Position numbers and translations under genes: made by a program
Shown here: piece by piece, positions 44,386-55,283 of the stretch
Numbering within the stretch: position 1 is the stretch's first letter
Layout of the letters: each line of letters begins with the position of its first letter
The notes under the pieces: generated by a model
Databases searched by the model: none
What the model was told of the DNA's origin: nothing
Seen by the model: only the letters and a program-made list of their open reading frames with translations
NCBI GenBank assembly: GCA_021793155.1
Contig: JAJYTF010000020.1
Coordinates: 19,271 to 83,270, forward strand
Direction of reading: 5' to 3'
DNA: 64,000 nucleotides
Source: Pseudomonadota bacterium
GTDB taxonomy: Bacteria; Pseudomonadota; Alphaproteobacteria; Rhodospirillales; Magnetospirillaceae

Positions 44386-44449
44386 GTCATCCCGAGCGGA
44401 GCGAGGGATCTCCTTGAGCCACGGGATCCTTCGCTGCGCTCAGGATGAC
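44386..44449 (-). repeat. Imperfect palindrome / hairpin between nifD and nifK
   Basis: 44386-44410 (starting GTCATCCCGAGCG) pairs with 44425-44449 in 22 of 25 positions around a 14-base loop. A related word 'TGTCATCCCGA' occurs at about 51020, and a similar hairpin lies at 48862-48902. In the nifHDK mRNA it would form a stable stem between nifD and nifK. Confidence 0.75.
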
Positions 44450-44466
44450 GTGGGGTGAAGTCTGGC

Positions 44467-45921
44467 TTACGCAGCCTTCCACGGAGCCTTGATCTTGTTC
44501 CAGACGGGGGCGTTGATGGCCCGATCCATGTCGCGGGCGAACACCGCGAAGCCGTCGTAGCCGTGGTAGGGCCCCGAGTAGTCCCACGAGTGCATCTGGC
44601 GGAACGGCACGCCCATCTTCTGCGTGCCGTACTTTTCCTTGATGCCCGAGCCGACCAGGTCGGGGCGAATCTTCTCGATGAAATGCTCCAGTTCGAATTC
44701 CGAAGCATCGTCATAGACCAACGTACCTTCTTTGAGGTAATGGGCGGTGCGCTGGTAGTCGTCGTTATGGGCGAATTCATAGCCCGTGCCGACCACCTGC
44801 ATCCCCAGGTCTTCGTAGGCGGTAGCCGTGTGGCGCGGGCGCAGTCCGCCAACAAACAGCATCACCCGTTTTCCGTCCAGCCTGGGCTTGTACTTCTCGA
44901 TTACCGCGTCGGCCAGCGGCTGGTACTTGGCGATAACCTTCTCGGCGTTTTCCTTGATCGTGTCGTCGAAGAACTCGGCGATCTTGCGCAGGGACTTGGC
45001 GATCTGGGTGGGACCGAAGAAGTTGTATTCGATCCACGGGATGCCGTAGGTCTCCTCCATATGCCGGCAGATGTAGTTCATCGACCGGTAGCAGTGAATC
45101 AGGTTGACCTTGGCCTTCGGCGCCCGCTCGATTTCCGCAAGCGTCGAATCGCCGGTCCAGGAGCCGATGACCCTCAGTCCCATTTCCTCGAGGAGCATGC
45201 GGCTCGGCCAGGCGTCGCCGCCGATGTTGTAGTCGGCGATCAGATTGACGTCGTAAGGTCCGGTCTCCCACTCCTGCTCGCGCTTGCCGAGGATCCAGTC
45301 GCGGATACAATCGTTGGCGATATGGTGACCGAGCGATTGGGAAATACCGCGGAACCCTTCGCACCGGCAGGGCACCACCAGTTTCCCGGTATCGTTCGCC
45401 TTCTTCTTGGCGACCGCCTCGATGTCGTCGCCGATCAGGCCGATGGGGCATTCGGACAGGATCGAGTAACCGCGGGCCAACGGGAACATCGTCTCCAACT
45501 CGTCGACCATCTTGTCCAGGTTCTTGTCGCCGCCGAAGACGATGTCGCGCTCCTGGAAGTCGCTGGTGATCTGCATGGTGACGAAGCTGTCGATGCCGAC
45601 CGTGCCGTTGAAGTAGTTCCGGCGCTGCGCCCAGGAGTAATGGCCGCAGCCCACGGGGCCGTGGGAGATATGGACCATGTCCTTGATCGGACCCCAAACT
45701 ACGCCCTTGGCGCCGGCATAGGCGCAACCACGCTGGGTCATGACGCCGGGAACGGACTTGATATTGGACTTCACCCCGCAGGTGGGGTTGCCGTCCGAGC
45801 CTTCCTTGACGGTGCCGAGATGGCGGGCGCGCTTCTTGCCGGCTTTCTCGGGATGGGCATCAACGACGTCCTTGATCAGGCCTTCGTTGAGTTCGCCATC
45901 GACGGTGTAATCGAGACTCAT
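44467..45921 (-). CDS. nifD: Nitrogenase MoFe protein alpha chain
   Basis: This 484-residue alpha subunit has P-cluster Cys in '[16 protein letters not shown]', '[10 protein letters not shown]' and '[11 protein letters not shown]'. FeMo-co is held by the Cys in '[10 protein letters not shown]' and the His in '[16 protein letters not shown]'. All ligands are intact, so it should be functional. It is 23 bases downstream of nifH in the nifHDK operon. Confidence 0.98.
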   Translation of the reverse strand: MSLDYTVDGELNEGLIKDVVDAHPEKAGKKRARHLGTVKEGSDGNPTCGVKSNIKSVPGVMTQRGCAYAGAKGVVWGPIKDMVHISHGPVGCGHYSWAQRRNYFNGTVGIDSFVTMQITSDFQERDIVFGGDKNLDKMVDELETMFPLARGYSILSECPIGLIGDDIEAVAKKKANDTGKLVVPCRCEGFRGISQSLGHHIANDCIRDWILGKREQEWETGPYDVNLIADYNIGGDAWPSRMLLEEMGLRVIGSWTGDSTLAEIERAPKAKVNLIHCYRSMNYICRHMEETYGIPWIEYNFFGPTQIAKSLRKIAEFFDDTIKENAEKVIAKYQPLADAVIEKYKPRLDGKRVMLFVGGLRPRHTATAYEDLGMQVVGTGYEFAHNDDYQRTAHYLKEGTLVYDDASEFELEHFIEKIRPDLVGSGIKEKYGTQKMGVPFRQMHSWDYSGPYHGYDGFAVFARDMDRAINAPVWNKIKAPWKAA

Positions 45922-45944
45922 GGTCCTACTCCTTCATCCGGCAA

Positions 45945-46898
<954 letters not shown>

Positions 46899-46903
46899 TT
46901 AAG

Positions 46904-46920
46904 TGCAGCCACCATGCCAA
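46904..46920 (-). promoter_or_regulatory. Sigma-54 promoter of nifHDK
   Basis: On the minus strand TTGGCATGGTGGCTGCA matches the RpoN consensus, with the -24 GG at 46917-46918 and the -12 GC at 46905-46906. It lies about 72 bases before the nifH ATG. Confidence 0.88.
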
Positions 46921-46999
46921 CTGCCGCCCAGCGACGGAAATTCCAGTAAATTCAACGAGCTGCCCGATTCCCCGGCAGATTGCATGTTTTCTCGCCATC

Positions 47000-47015
47000 T
47001 GTGCGGAACGTGACA
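47000..47015. promoter_or_regulatory. NifA upstream activator site 1 (nifH/draT)
   Basis: TGTGCGGAACGTGACA is an exact TGT-N10-ACA site, about 80 bases upstream of the nifH -24 element. Confidence 0.8.
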
Positions 47016-47029
47016 AAGGGCGCTCCGCT

Positions 47030-47045
47030 TGTCGGAAGCCGCACA
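47030..47045. promoter_or_regulatory. NifA upstream activator site 2 (nifH/draT)
   Basis: TGTCGGAAGCCGCACA is a second exact TGT-N10-ACA site, exactly 30 bp (about three helical turns) from site 1, so both sit on the same DNA face. Confidence 0.82.
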
Positions 47046-47085
47046 AATTGTAGGGACCATCGGGCCGACGCCATGCCGATAGGTG

Positions 47086-47101
47086 CGGCATGTGGCTTGC
47101 A
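47086..47101 (+). promoter_or_regulatory. Possible sigma-54 promoter of draTG
   Basis: CGGCATGTGGCTTGCA has GG and GC exactly 10 bases apart and a perfect TTGCA -12 element; only the leading T of TGGCA is changed. It lies about 33 bases before the draT ATG and about 45 bases from NifA site 2. Confidence 0.55.
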
Positions 47102-47133
47102 TCGCTCCTCGCGACCACAGGGTGAGGATGGGA

Positions 47134-47946
47134 ATGGACGGAACGGACCGGATCGGACACAGCACCAACCTCGTCGGTGTGCCGACGAAGCTTCTAGCCA
47201 GCGTCTGGTTCAATGACCACCCTATGCCCCTGCACATTTCCGGCGTGCGGGAAATGAATCCGTCGCTGTTCGAGATGCTGGGCGAGGCCGAAGACCTCCA
47301 CGACGCCGGAGAGGCCTTCTACAAATACATGGTCGCCGTGTTCGGCCTGGAACCCGAACAGCGCGAGAACCACGCCGGCTGCGACAAGGTCCGCCGCTAT
47401 CGTTCGAGCTTCCTCCGCCTGCTCAAAGGGTGGGGCTACGACAGCAACGGTCCCGAAGGGGCGGTGCTGAAGGGCTGGGTGGAAAGCCGCTTCGGCCTGT
47501 TCCCCACCTTCCACAAGGGCCCCATCACCGAATTCGCCGAGACCTGGGTCGGCTACGTCGAAGAGAAAATGTCGAGCCGCTTCCACAACAACTCCATCTA
47601 CGCCCAGCTCGACCTGCTGTACGAGTTCTGCCAGTGGGCGCTGGAACGCTTCGCCGCGCCGGGGCAGGCCCGTCTGCGGCTCTATCGGGGAGTCAACGAT
47701 TTCTCCGAGCACCGGCTGGTTGAACGCCTGGACAATCGACAATGCGTCGTCCGGCTAAACAGCCTGGCGTCGTTCACCAGCCTACGCGACATGGCCGAGT
47801 GCTTCGGGGACACTGTGCTGGAGACCGAGGCACCCCTGTCGAAGGTGGTGTTCTTCAACACCCTCTTGCCGACGCACCCGCTGAAGGGTGAAGGCGAATA
47901 CCTGGTGATCGGCGGCGATGTCCGCGTCACCGCGGCCTATTGGTGA
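47134..47946 (+). CDS. draT: NAD+-dinitrogen-reductase ADP-ribosyltransferase
   Basis: This 270-residue enzyme transfers ADP-ribose from NAD to Arg100 of NifH and so switches nitrogenase off after ammonium or darkness. Conserved DraT segments include 'STNLVGVPTKLLASVWFNDH', 'LHISGVREMNPSLFEML', 'RLYRGVNDFSEHRLVERLDN' and 'VVRLNSLASFTSLRDMAECF'. The start at 47134 has GAGG 7 bases upstream; codons at 47083 and 47128 are less likely. It is divergent from nifH, with draG directly downstream. Confidence 0.96.
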   Translation: MDGTDRIGHSTNLVGVPTKLLASVWFNDHPMPLHISGVREMNPSLFEMLGEAEDLHDAGEAFYKYMVAVFGLEPEQRENHAGCDKVRRYRSSFLRLLKGWGYDSNGPEGAVLKGWVESRFGLFPTFHKGPITEFAETWVGYVEEKMSSRFHNNSIYAQLDLLYEFCQWALERFAAPGQARLRLYRGVNDFSEHRLVERLDNRQCVVRLNSLASFTSLRDMAECFGDTVLETEAPLSKVVFFNTLLPTHPLKGEGEYLVIGGDVRVTAAYW

Positions 47947-47955
47947 GGAGGACGG

Positions 47956-48873
47956 ATGACCGCCGACCTGTTGGACCGGGCGCTCGGCGCCTATCTTGGA
48001 CTGGCGGTCGGCGACGCGCTCGGCGCCAGTGTCGAGTTCATGACGCGCCGCGAGATCGAATACAAATACGGCGTCCATTGCCGGATGATCGGCGGCGGAT
48101 GGCTGCATCTGGCGCCCGGCCAGGTGACCGACGACACGGAAATGAGCCTCTATCTGGGCGCGTCCCTAGTGCGCAAGAACGGCTTCGACCTTGGGGACAT
48201 CTGCGATTCCTTCGTCACCTGGCTGAAAAGCGGGCCCATCGATGTCGGCAATACCTGTCGCCGCGGGATTCGCCGTTACATGATGCGGGGATTGACGGAA
48301 GGGCCGCCCTCTGATGGCGACGGCGGCAACGGCGCCACCATGCGCAACCTGCCGGTGGCGCTGGCCAGCCTGGGCGACGACGAAGCATTGTGTGCCTGGA
48401 CGCTCGCGCAGTGCCACGTCACTCACAACCATCCGCTATCTGACGCGGCGAGCCTCGCCCTCGGCCGAATGGTGCATGGTCTCGTGTCGGGCCAGGGGAT
48501 GAAGCGCTGCCGCGAAATCGCCCGTACCCTGGTGGAAACCACGCCCTCCTTCCGCTTCGAGCCGTACCGCGGACAATCCTCGGCCTTTGTGGTGGATACG
48601 GTGCAGACAGTGCTGCATTTCTATTTCATCACCGACAGCTTCCGCAGCTGCCTAGTGGAGACGATAAACCAGGGTGGCGACGCCGATACCACCGGCGCCC
48701 TGGCCGGCATGCTGGCGGGAGCCACCTATGGTGCATCGGCCATTCCCAATGCCTGGCTGAAGAAGCTCGACCGCAACGTGGTGGAGGAAATCCAGCGCCA
48801 GGTGCCAGCGCTGCTGAAGATTGGGGAGAGCCGGAAGCAGGGAAGCGCGGCTGTTCGCTCGCTGTCATTCTGA
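47956..48873 (+). CDS. draG: ADP-ribosyl-[dinitrogen reductase] hydrolase
   Basis: This 305-residue binuclear-Mn hydrolase removes ADP-ribose from NifH and restores activity. Metal ligands are in 'QVTDDTEMSLYL' and 'INQGGDADTTGALAGML', with 'AYLGLAVGDALGASVEF' at the N-terminus. It is 9 bases after draT. DraG is normally controlled by membrane sequestration through PII proteins and AmtB. The stop codon lies inside a terminator-like hairpin. Confidence 0.97.
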   Translation: MTADLLDRALGAYLGLAVGDALGASVEFMTRREIEYKYGVHCRMIGGGWLHLAPGQVTDDTEMSLYLGASLVRKNGFDLGDICDSFVTWLKSGPIDVGNTCRRGIRRYMMRGLTEGPPSDGDGGNGATMRNLPVALASLGDDEALCAWTLAQCHVTHNHPLSDAASLALGRMVHGLVSGQGMKRCREIARTLVETTPSFRFEPYRGQSSAFVVDTVQTVLHFYFITDSFRSCLVETINQGGDADTTGALAGMLAGATYGASAIPNAWLKKLDRNVVEEIQRQVPALLKIGESRKQGSAAVRSLSF

Positions 48874-48902
48874 CCGGCCTTGTCCCGAACGCGGGATGAC
48901 AG
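48862..48902. terminator. Hairpin between convergent draG and nifT
   Basis: CTGTCATTC (48862-48870) pairs with GGATGACAG (48894-48902), with one T.G wobble. It includes the end of draG and could terminate draTG and the nifB-nifZ-nifT transcript. The sequence is related to the nifD-nifK hairpin repeat. Confidence 0.55.
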
Positions 48903-48917
48903 TCCAGGCGGCCCTCC

Positions 48918-49127
48918 TTACTCCTCCGCCAGCTTGCGCGCGTCCAGCGTCAGCGGCAGCAGGGTGTCGGCGGGCATGGCGGGGATCTCGAAACGCCAGC
49001 CATTGCCCAATTCGACCCAGCCTCCCCAGAACCCGGGGTTCTGCATGGCGACCACCGGCTCTTCGAGGTCCTTCTTGGCGACATAGACCTCCCAGCCGGA
49101 ACTCTTTTTGCGGACGGTGATCTTCAT
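48918..49127 (-). CDS. nifT: NifT/FixU family protein
   Basis: This 69-residue protein has the NifT pattern 'MKITVRKKSSGWEVYVAKKD', 'LEEPVVAMQNPGFWGGWVEL' and 'GWRFEIPAMPADTLLPLTL'. Its function in nitrogen fixation is not settled and it is often dispensable. The ATG overlaps the nifZ stop (ATGA), as the last gene of nifB-nifZ-nifT. Confidence 0.94.
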   Translation of the reverse strand: MKITVRKKSSGWEVYVAKKDLEEPVVAMQNPGFWGGWVELGNGWRFEIPAMPADTLLPLTLDARKLAEE

Positions 49128-49393
49128 GCGTCCTCCCTGCTCAGCTCGTGGGCGCGCATGCCGACGACCCGGCCGCGTTTCACGAATTCGACGCCGTAGA
49201 TGTAGTAGCGGTTGAGGTAGGTCCCGACGGAATGGACGTAGCCCCAATCGCCTTCGGCGATCAGCACCTCGCCCATGGCGGCGCCGGGAAAGGTTCCGTC
49301 GTTACGCACATTCTTGCGCGCCCGCACGCGGTCTCCGCGTTCAAAGAGCGGAGGACCCCAAAGTTCTACGGGAGGTTGGACGGGATGATTCAT
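49124..49393 (-). CDS. nifZ: NifZ family protein
   Basis: This 89-residue protein has the NifZ core 'RGDRVRARKNVRNDGTFPG', 'GEVLIAEGDWGYVHSVGTYL' and 'YYIYGVEFVKRGRVVGMRAH'. NifZ assists P-cluster maturation in the MoFe protein. It starts 11 bases after nifB and overlaps nifT by 4 bases. Confidence 0.94.
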   Translation of the reverse strand: MNHPVQPPVELWGPPLFERGDRVRARKNVRNDGTFPGAAMGEVLIAEGDWGYVHSVGTYLNRYYIYGVEFVKRGRVVGMRAHELSREDA

Positions 49394-49404
49394 GGCCGGT
49401 CTCC

Positions 49405-50865
49405 TCACGCTCGCTGCTGACGGCTGTCCGCCAAGCTGCCGCGATACCAATCGGCCAGGGCGGTTTCGATGTACTGGTGCGAATAACCGTCGATCACCGT
49501 GATACCCGCCTCGGCCAAGTCCCGCTTGGGGCAGGAACCGATCTTCGCGGCGAAGACCGTGTCGATGCCCTGCAGCACCGCGACGATCCCGTCCATCCGA
49601 TCGTCGTCGCCATAGCCGCCCAGGCAGTAGTTGTCAGCCTTGCGATGACCGATGAAGCGCACGCCGCGGACGTCGACCTCGTAGACCAGGAACTCGCGGG
49701 CATGGCCGAAATGCTGATTGATCCGGCCGCCGCCCTTGCTGCACACCGCCACCAGGCGGGCCGGCGCGGCGACCTGGGTCAGGCGCGACCGGGCGGCCTC
49801 GGCGGCGGCCCGCCGGTCCGCCCGCTCCCGCTCCACAACCTCGCGGTAGAGTGCTCGCGGCTTGGGGTCGTAGGCCACCAACGCAGGCAGCTTGTCGAGG
49901 GTGAAGCCCTGGCAGGCGTCCTCACCCAGCATGCCGACGGCGTCGGCGCGGCACTGCCGGCAATGGCGCATCAGGCGTGCCCCGCCGCGCAGCCGGTCCT
50001 GGAGGGCCTTCAGTTCCGCCGGGGTGGGACCGCGCTGGCCGTCGAGACCAAAGCGGGTGCCGTGGGCGGGATCCGAGATCAGCGGCAACAGGTTGTGCAG
50101 GAAGGCCCCGCGGGCGCGGATCGCGGCGTTGACCTCCACCAGATGATCGTCGTTGACCCCCGGGATCATCACCGAGTTGACCTTGACCAGCACGCCCTTG
50201 GCAGTCAGCCGCTCGAGGCCTTCCATCTGGCGCTCGTGCAGGATGCGTGCGGCATCGAGGCCGGTCCAGCGGCGGTGGTTGTAGAAGATCCAGGGGTAGA
50301 TCCGCGCCCCTATTCCGGGATCAACCATGTTGATGGTGACGGTCACGTGATCGATGTTGCGCGAGACAATCTCGTCCACATGGTCGGGCAGTGCCAGGCC
50401 GTTGGTGGACAGGCAAAATTTGAGGCCGGGGAGGATCTCGGCGACCCGGTCGAAAGTCTCGAAGGTTCGCCGTGCGTCGAACAGGGCGTCGCCCGGTCCG
50501 GCCACCCCCAGCACCGAAAGCTGCGGGATCTGGGCGGCCACCACCATCACCTTGTGCGCTGCTTGCTCCGGGGTGAGCCGGTCCGACGTCACGCCCGGGC
50601 GCGACTCGTTGGCGCAGTCGAACTTGCGATTGCAGTAGTTGCACTGGATGTTGCAGGCGGGGGCCACCGCCACATGCATGCGGGCGAAGTAATGGTGGGC
50701 ATCTTCGCTGTAGCAGGGATGGTCCTTGATCCTCTCCCAGACCTCGGCCGGGATGTCGTCGGGACCAGACGGGGAGCCGCAGCTCGCGGCCGACCACCCA
50801 GGCTTCGCCGGCGGCGGCGGACCCTTGCGCGCTATGCTGTTCAGCGGAATGACAGTGCGGCTCAC
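49405..50865 (-). CDS. nifB: NifB radical-SAM FeMo-co core synthase
   Basis: This enzyme of about 486 residues fuses two 4Fe-4S units with insertion of carbide, giving NifB-co. The radical-SAM cluster motif is 'PACNIQCNYCNRKFDC', with further Cys in 'RHCRQCRADAVG'. A NifX-like C-terminal domain follows (about 370-475; 'INQHFGHAREFLVYEV'). The GTG at 50865 is chosen because GAGGAGGG lies 8 bases upstream and the N-terminal 'IPLNSIARKGPPPP' is then retained. A sigma-54 promoter and a NifA site precede it. Confidence 0.96.
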   Translation of the reverse strand: MSRTVIPLNSIARKGPPPPAKPGWSAASCGSPSGPDDIPAEVWERIKDHPCYSEDAHHYFARMHVAVAPACNIQCNYCNRKFDCANESRPGVTSDRLTPEQAAHKVMVVAAQIPQLSVLGVAGPGDALFDARRTFETFDRVAEILPGLKFCLSTNGLALPDHVDEIVSRNIDHVTVTINMVDPGIGARIYPWIFYNHRRWTGLDAARILHERQMEGLERLTAKGVLVKVNSVMIPGVNDDHLVEVNAAIRARGAFLHNLLPLISDPAHGTRFGLDGQRGPTPAELKALQDRLRGGARLMRHCRQCRADAVGMLGEDACQGFTLDKLPALVAYDPKPRALYREVVERERADRRAAAEAARSRLTQVAAPARLVAVCSKGGGRINQHFGHAREFLVYEVDVRGVRFIGHRKADNYCLGGYGDDDRMDGIVAVLQGIDTVFAAKIGSCPKRDLAEAGITVIDGYSHQYIETALADWYRGSLADSRQQRA

Positions 50866-50907
50866 GGGGGCGACCCTCCTCGTTGCGGGAACGACGAAAA
50901 GATCAAA

Positions 50908-50924
50908 CGCAAGCCCTATGCCAA
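50908..50924 (-). promoter_or_regulatory. Sigma-54 promoter of nifBZT
   Basis: On the minus strand TTGGCATAGGGCTTGCG fits the RpoN consensus, with a complete TTGGCA and TTGC. The nifB GTG is about 43 bases downstream. Confidence 0.85.
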
Positions 50925-50987
50925 CATCTAACAAGTTGAATTTACACGATTGACGGATGTGGCGCTGTCCGAACTGCGACGCATCTT

Positions 50988-51003
50988 TGTCGGAGAGCCG
51001 ACA
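50988..51003. promoter_or_regulatory. NifA upstream activator site for nifB
   Basis: TGTCGGAGAGCCGACA is an exact TGT-N10-ACA site and the same palindrome TGTCGG-N4-CCGACA as before nifE. It lies about 65-80 bases upstream of the nifB -24 element. A near-match ending ACG is at 50966-50981. Confidence 0.83.
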
Positions 51004-51075
51004 AACGAAGGGCGCCAGGCTGTCATCCCGACGAGCGAAGCGAGGAGCGGCCGCGTGGGGGTTGAAGAATGCGGA

Positions 51076-52719
<1,644 letters not shown>

Positions 52720-53137
52720 GGCGGAATCCTGCCTAAAAATTATGCACAAGCTCTATTGTTCTATTCTTTAGGCATATTCTACGCTAGTTCCCCGTCGCCC
52801 CGCCAGCAGTCTGTGCGGAATCGGCAAGGATTCCGCGAAAATGAGCCAGCGCCCGGAACCGGTGCGAACGGGCCGGAAGTTGGCGATGGAGCGAATGCGT
52901 GCTCTCGGAGGCGCCGCCGACTTTTTCGCCAGCGGCGCGGCGCCGCCCCTGATGGCCCAGAAGCGAAAGACCAAACATTTCCAGCCCCGGTCGCCATCGA
53001 AAAGCCATTGCCGTCCATGCCGGAGCGGCGCCAGGCGATCGGTTCGGGAACGAGCGGGCCACGGCAGAATTCCCCGATTTGCGCAGGGGGTCCGGCCTGC
53101 TCGCGAAGGTGACGACGTGCAGGAGCCTGTTGTCGCA
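52720..53137. other. Region upstream of nifA, no gene seen
   Basis: About 420 bases between nifA and the PEP-CTERM-like gene. The first about 75 bases next to nifA are AT-rich and hold an inverted repeat (52730-52774); this is probably the nifA promoter. From about 52800 the sequence is GC-rich with open frames on both strands that show no family resemblance. Confidence 0.5.
52730..52774 (-). promoter_or_regulatory. Inverted repeat in the nifA leader/promoter
   Basis: TGCCTAAA (52730-52737) and TTTAGGCA (52767-52774) form a perfect 8-bp inverted repeat around 29 AT-rich bases, starting 11 bases upstream of the nifA ATG. It may be an operator or an mRNA hairpin; no binding protein is assigned. 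Confidence 0.4.
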
Positions 53138-53776
53138 CTACGCCATTCTCTTTTGTCCCCGCCGCATCATGGCAAATGCGCCAAGGCCGCCGGCCAAAAG
53201 CGGAAGGGGCGTAGGACTGGGAACCGGTGTCGACGGGATCGTCGTGCTACCAACCAATGTGATGAGCGGCCGGCTGATCGCGTAGGTGTAGCCCTGGTCG
53301 ATGGCGGGCGGCCCAATCAAGGCGTCTGCGGTCGTGTTGACCGGGTAAGGCACGGTCGCCGCCCCGCACTTGGGGTCCAAGGTCGCGGCGGCCCCGACAC
53401 AGATGAAGTAGTGGGAATTGGTCACGAAATCCAAACTGCTTGCCCCTCCCGCGGTGTCGTAGGAAAATAAGGAGAGAGCACTTGGCGCGGCGGCGCTGGT
53501 CGTTCCCTCAAGGGCATACAAGGACGTCGAAAAGGATTGGAGGTCGCCCAGTTCGATGAATCCATTGGCCTCGACCACCCCGCTGAACGACCCCACCAAA
53601 AATGTGCCCGTCCGCACAGGCGGATTGGAAACGGAATACCAGCCGGTCGCTGGATCACCTCCAATGGGATTAATCAAGAAATCGAAGGTGTCGATCGTGG
53701 TCGCCTGGGCGGGCAGGCATGCGGTCGCAAGCCACACGCCGACCGCCGCCAAACAGTTACCCACTTTTCCAACCAT
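53138..53776 (-). CDS. Secreted protein with PEP-CTERM-like sorting tail
   Basis: From ATG 53776 (GGAG upstream) the protein has 212 residues. It has a signal peptide ('LATACLPAQATT'), a Ser/Thr/Gly-rich beta domain with two Cys ('YFICVGAAATLDPKCGAAT'), and a C-terminal 'VPSPTPLPLLAGGLGAFAMM' followed by 'RRGQKR'. That last part fits a PEP-CTERM/VPxxP-type sorting signal: Pro-rich motif, membrane helix, Arg-rich end. Such proteins are processed by exosortase and anchored outside the cell. The function is unknown. Confidence 0.8.
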   Translation of the reverse strand: MVGKVGNCLAAVGVWLATACLPAQATTIDTFDFLINPIGGDPATGWYSVSNPPVRTGTFLVGSFSGVVEANGFIELGDLQSFSTSLYALEGTTSAAAPSALSLFSYDTAGGASSLDFVTNSHYFICVGAAATLDPKCGAATVPYPVNTTADALIGPPAIDQGYTYAISRPLITLVGSTTIPSTPVPSPTPLPLLAGGLGAFAMMRRGQKRMA

Positions 53777-54249
53777 TGCCTTTTCTCCGATCAAAAAATG
53801 GACCGGCCGCGAGTCCAGCAGATTTTGTGCCGGAGCAGTTGGAAAATGGGCCTTGTTTTATTTCAGTGTGTTAGCGAATGTTGTGACATAGTGCATGTAA
53901 AATTCCCAGAATATCCAAACCGTACTATGCATGATTACATCATTAGGCCAGAACATCGCCAGTGCAACGCGTTTCCAAGGACGCGTTATACTTTGGCAGC
54001 ATCATCCGGCTGATTGTAGTATAATAGATTTTGACTCTCTCAAATTGGCGGTAAGACGGCTGCTTCTATTTCAGCGGCAGATAGACGTCCGTCAGCAACT
54101 CGTGTTCGGGCGTCTTGCCGCCCGTCCTGCGGCCCCACACCCCGGGACACGGCCCAAACAAATACGCCGGTCTTGAAGCGGGCCTCTTTCGGCACACATC
54201 CGCAACGTTGACCGCGCGGTATATCGTGAAGGCTGGCGAGGGAATTTCG
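53777..54249. other. AT-rich intergenic region with a possible gene-end fragment
   Basis: About 470 bases. From 53830 to 54060 the sequence is unusually AT-rich. A short minus-strand piece from about 54066 to 54160 reads '[17 protein letters not shown]' to a stop, which looks like the C-terminus of a GyrI-like effector-binding protein, but no matching upstream part is seen. Otherwise no gene is recognised. Confidence 0.35.
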
Positions 54250-54744
54250 ATGATCGGAAAAATCGTTACCTGTCTGTGGTTCGACCATGGCGAAGCACGC
54301 AAGGCCGCGGAATTCTACGCGGCTACTTTTCCTGACAGCCATGTCGGCCAAGCGGTTCAAGCCGCTTCCGATTTCCCTGGTGGCCAACGGGATGGCGACT
54401 TGCTCGTCGAGTTCACCGTACTCGGCCGAGCCTTTGTCGGCCTCAATGGCGGCCCGGCGTTTACGCCGAACGAGGCGGTCAGCTTCCAGGTAATGACCGA
54501 CGATCAGGCGGAAACCGACCGCTATTGGGCTGCGATCATCGAGAATGGCGGCTGCGAAAGCGATTGCGGCTGGTGCAAGGACCGCTGGGGCTTTTCCTGG
54601 CAGATTGTGCCGCGAGCGTTGATTGCCGCGCTGAAGGATCCGGATCGAGCCGCAGCAAAACGAGCGATGGACGCCATGATGACCATGCGCCGGATCGATA
54701 TCGCAAAGATTGAGACGGCACGAGCGGGCCACGCAGCAGCCTGA
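54250..54744 (+). CDS. VOC-superfamily PhnB-like protein
   Basis: This 164-residue protein belongs to the PhnB/3-dmu-9_3-mt group of the vicinal-oxygen-chelate fold: '[20 protein letters not shown]', '[18 protein letters not shown]', '[17 protein letters not shown]', '[19 protein letters not shown]'. These small proteins are usually of unknown activity. GAGGGA lies 7 bases before the ATG. It is a single gene. Confidence 0.9.
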   Translation: MIGKIVTCLWFDHGEARKAAEFYAATFPDSHVGQAVQAASDFPGGQRDGDLLVEFTVLGRAFVGLNGGPAFTPNEAVSFQVMTDDQAETDRYWAAIIENGGCESDCGWCKDRWGFSWQIVPRALIAALKDPDRAAAKRAMDAMMTMRRIDIAKIETARAGHAAA

Positions 54745-54909
54745 TGCCCGATGGCATGGTCACCGCCTCGGACCTGAAGAGCGAAGACGCAACAATCCGG
54801 GTGCCCGCCTATCAGGGATGCCGTTTAACTGCCGAACGACCAGCTTGGGCGCGACTCGCCCCAGAAATAGGCGCTCGACAACAGAACGACAGCCGAGTAT
54901 CCGGCCCCT

Positions 54910-55050
54910 ATGAACATCGGTGTTATCTCCGCCCTTCTGTCGGCCTTTCTGTTCGGCATAAGCACCCCGCTTGCCAAGCTGCTGTCGGAGCATGAGCACC
55001 CGCATCGGCACCCCCATTATCCCGACGCGCATCACCGGCATACGCACTGA
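54910..55050 (+). pseudogene. EamA-type transporter remnant with internal deletion
   Basis: A 46-codon frame starts 'MNIGVISALLSAFLFGISTP', the first helix of an EamA/DMT permease. After about 26 residues it jumps to 'HEHPHRHPHYPDAHHRHTH', the His-rich C-terminal tail typical of one EamA group. The roughly 300 residues usually between are missing, so an in-frame internal deletion is the simplest reading. Whether the short His-rich peptide is made is unknown. A MerR regulator and CDF metal exporter lie beside it. Confidence 0.65.
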
Positions 55051-55059
55051 GCCAAGATC

Positions 55060-55281
55060 TCAGTTGAAGCGGCGGCGCCTTTGCCATCGCGTGAGGGCAA
55101 CGCCGCCCCAAATGGCCTCCACGATGCCGAACGGCCACGCTCCCTGGAGGAAGCCATAAGCGGAACCGAGCCAGCAGGAAGCGGCGAAGCCCAGAATCCA
55201 CCAATGCGAGCGGGCCTCAAGGGCGTAGCAGACCAGCATTGCCGAAACGGCGAACAGGCCGAATGCCGTCAATTTATCCAT
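55060..55281 (-). CDS. Small membrane protein (hypothetical, conserved type)
   Basis: From ATG 55281 the protein has 73 residues. Two or three short hydrophobic helices are visible: 'LTAFGLFAVSAMLVCYALE', 'SHWWILGFAASCWLGSAYGF' and 'GIVEAIWGGVALT', with a basic C-terminus 'RWQRRRRF'. I recognise it as a type of short alphaproteobacterial membrane protein without known role. It follows the MerR gene by 2 bases and is probably co-transcribed. Confidence 0.75.
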   Translation of the reverse strand: MDKLTAFGLFAVSAMLVCYALEARSHWWILGFAASCWLGSAYGFLQGAWPFGIVEAIWGGVALTRWQRRRRFN

Positions 55282-55283
55282 GC

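Noticed and set aside
50966..50981. Second NifA-like site TGT-N10-ACG before nifB
   Set aside because: The last base of the ACA half is wrong, so it was not listed as a site, although it could be a weak auxiliary one.
52768..53138. Open frames on both strands between nifA and the PEP-CTERM-like gene
   Set aside because: Arg/Pro-rich translations, no ribosome sites and no domain; typical of high-GC non-coding sequence.
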